From Promethearchaeota archaeon (GTDB lineage: Archaea; Asgardarchaeota; Lokiarchaeia; Sigynarchaeales; SOKP01): a stretch of DNA of 14,714 bases. Of this stretch, positions 14,453-14,714 are shown piece after piece. The notes below the pieces were generated by a model. The model worked only from the letters and a program-made list of their open reading frames with translations. It was not told where the DNA came from and ran no database searches. The DNA is taken from NCBI GenBank assembly GCA_019057975.1, contig JAHLWJ010000095.1, forward strand, positions 1-14,714, read 5' to 3'. A program made the translations under genes and the position numbers. Numbering within the stretch: position 1 is the first letter of the stretch; every line of letters starts with the position of its first letter.

Positions 14453-14665
14453 GCTTTTTTCAATATAAATCTATTTTTCTTAAAATTGAGAATAAAACAA
14501 GAGAGAATTTTCAGTGATTGCTTGAAAGAACAAGGTATAAACGTAAAAGATTAGAGTTTTTAAAGATGTTAATAAAGATAATTTAAAGAACACAAATAAA
14601 ATATAATAAATTATACTTAGATTTCCACTTTCGTATAATAGGAAAAAAGATCACAATAACTAAAA

Positions 14666-14714
14666 ATGAAAATTTCTAAACTCTTAAGAGACGAAATTAT
14701 TTTTATCTTGAAAA
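14666..14714 (+). CDS. Possible 5' end of a further gene, cut by the window edge
   Basis: ATG 14666 opens a frame (MKISKLLRDEIIFILK) that continues past the right edge. The residues are compatible with a helical N terminus, and a TATA-like ATTATACTT (14608-14616) lies about 50 bases upstream. With only 16 codons visible, it cannot be identified or confirmed. The interval 14413-14665 otherwise holds only the TPR promoter and a short open frame ending at TAG 14552-14554. Confidence 0.35.
   Translation, partial: MKISKLLRDEIIFILK

Noticed and set aside
14207..14554. 115-codon plus-strand ORF over the start of the TPR gene
   Set aside because: Most of it is antisense to the TPR N terminus. Its last part (FSDCLKEQGINVKD) looks a little like a gene tail, but is too short to support.
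1..14714. tRNA genes, CRISPR arrays, insertion sequences or integrase genes
   Set aside because: No cloverleaf-like sequence, no regularly spaced short repeats with spacers, and no transposase or recombinase motifs were found by eye on either strand.

Overview
This is an AT-rich window (about 27% G+C by eye, apart from one richer islet) that reads like an archaeal accessory region. The archaeal signs are TATA-box-like elements of the TTTAAATA or TTTATATA type about 25-35 bases before several starts, very short leaders, frequent TTG and GTG starts, a MjaI-type restriction-modification set, a protein with exact 34-residue TPR repeats, and a zinc-rich HUH replication initiator. A methanogen or another low-G+C mesophilic archaeon would fit; the sequence does not settle the lineage. 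No rRNA, tRNA, CRISPR array or housekeeping gene was seen.

Layout, left to right. A gene tail (1-104) is followed by a two-gene operon of an ABC-type ATPase and a DUF4435/TOPRIM protein (368-2735), the architecture of PARIS (AriA-AriB). Next come two minus-strand membrane proteins (2900-3856 and 4145-5116) that are diverged paralogues of each other, with remnant sequence between them. Then, on the minus strand, lie a large ATPase whose C terminus is a Schlafen/AlbA_2-like domain (5259-7166) and an HxlR/MarR-like winged-helix regulator (7331-7621). Divergently, a beta-class DNA methyltransferase (7897-8994) precedes a MjaI-like endonuclease (9115-9762). A second, diverged endonuclease of the same family converges on it (9846-10481). 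A gene-poor stretch of 588 bases leads to a small hydrophilic protein overlapping a four-helix membrane protein (11070-11925). The richer-G+C islet carries a HUH replication initiator (12096-13205) flanked by two truncated ORFs. A membrane-anchored TPR protein (13267-14412) and the probable first codons of another gene end the window.

How the genes fit together. At least three modules look like defence against foreign DNA: the PARIS-like pair, the ATPase-AlbA_2 fusion, and the restriction-modification set with its extra nuclease. They sit among gene remnants and a plasmid-type replication gene, which is the expected look of a defence island built on mobile DNA. The most unusual items are the ATPase-AlbA_2 fusion, the paired membrane paralogues between two ATPase modules, the two nucleases served by one visible methyltransferase, the inverted repeat bracketing the nuclease promoter, and the replication gene inserted as a compositionally foreign fragment. 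All functional calls come from motifs read by eye; no database search was possible.
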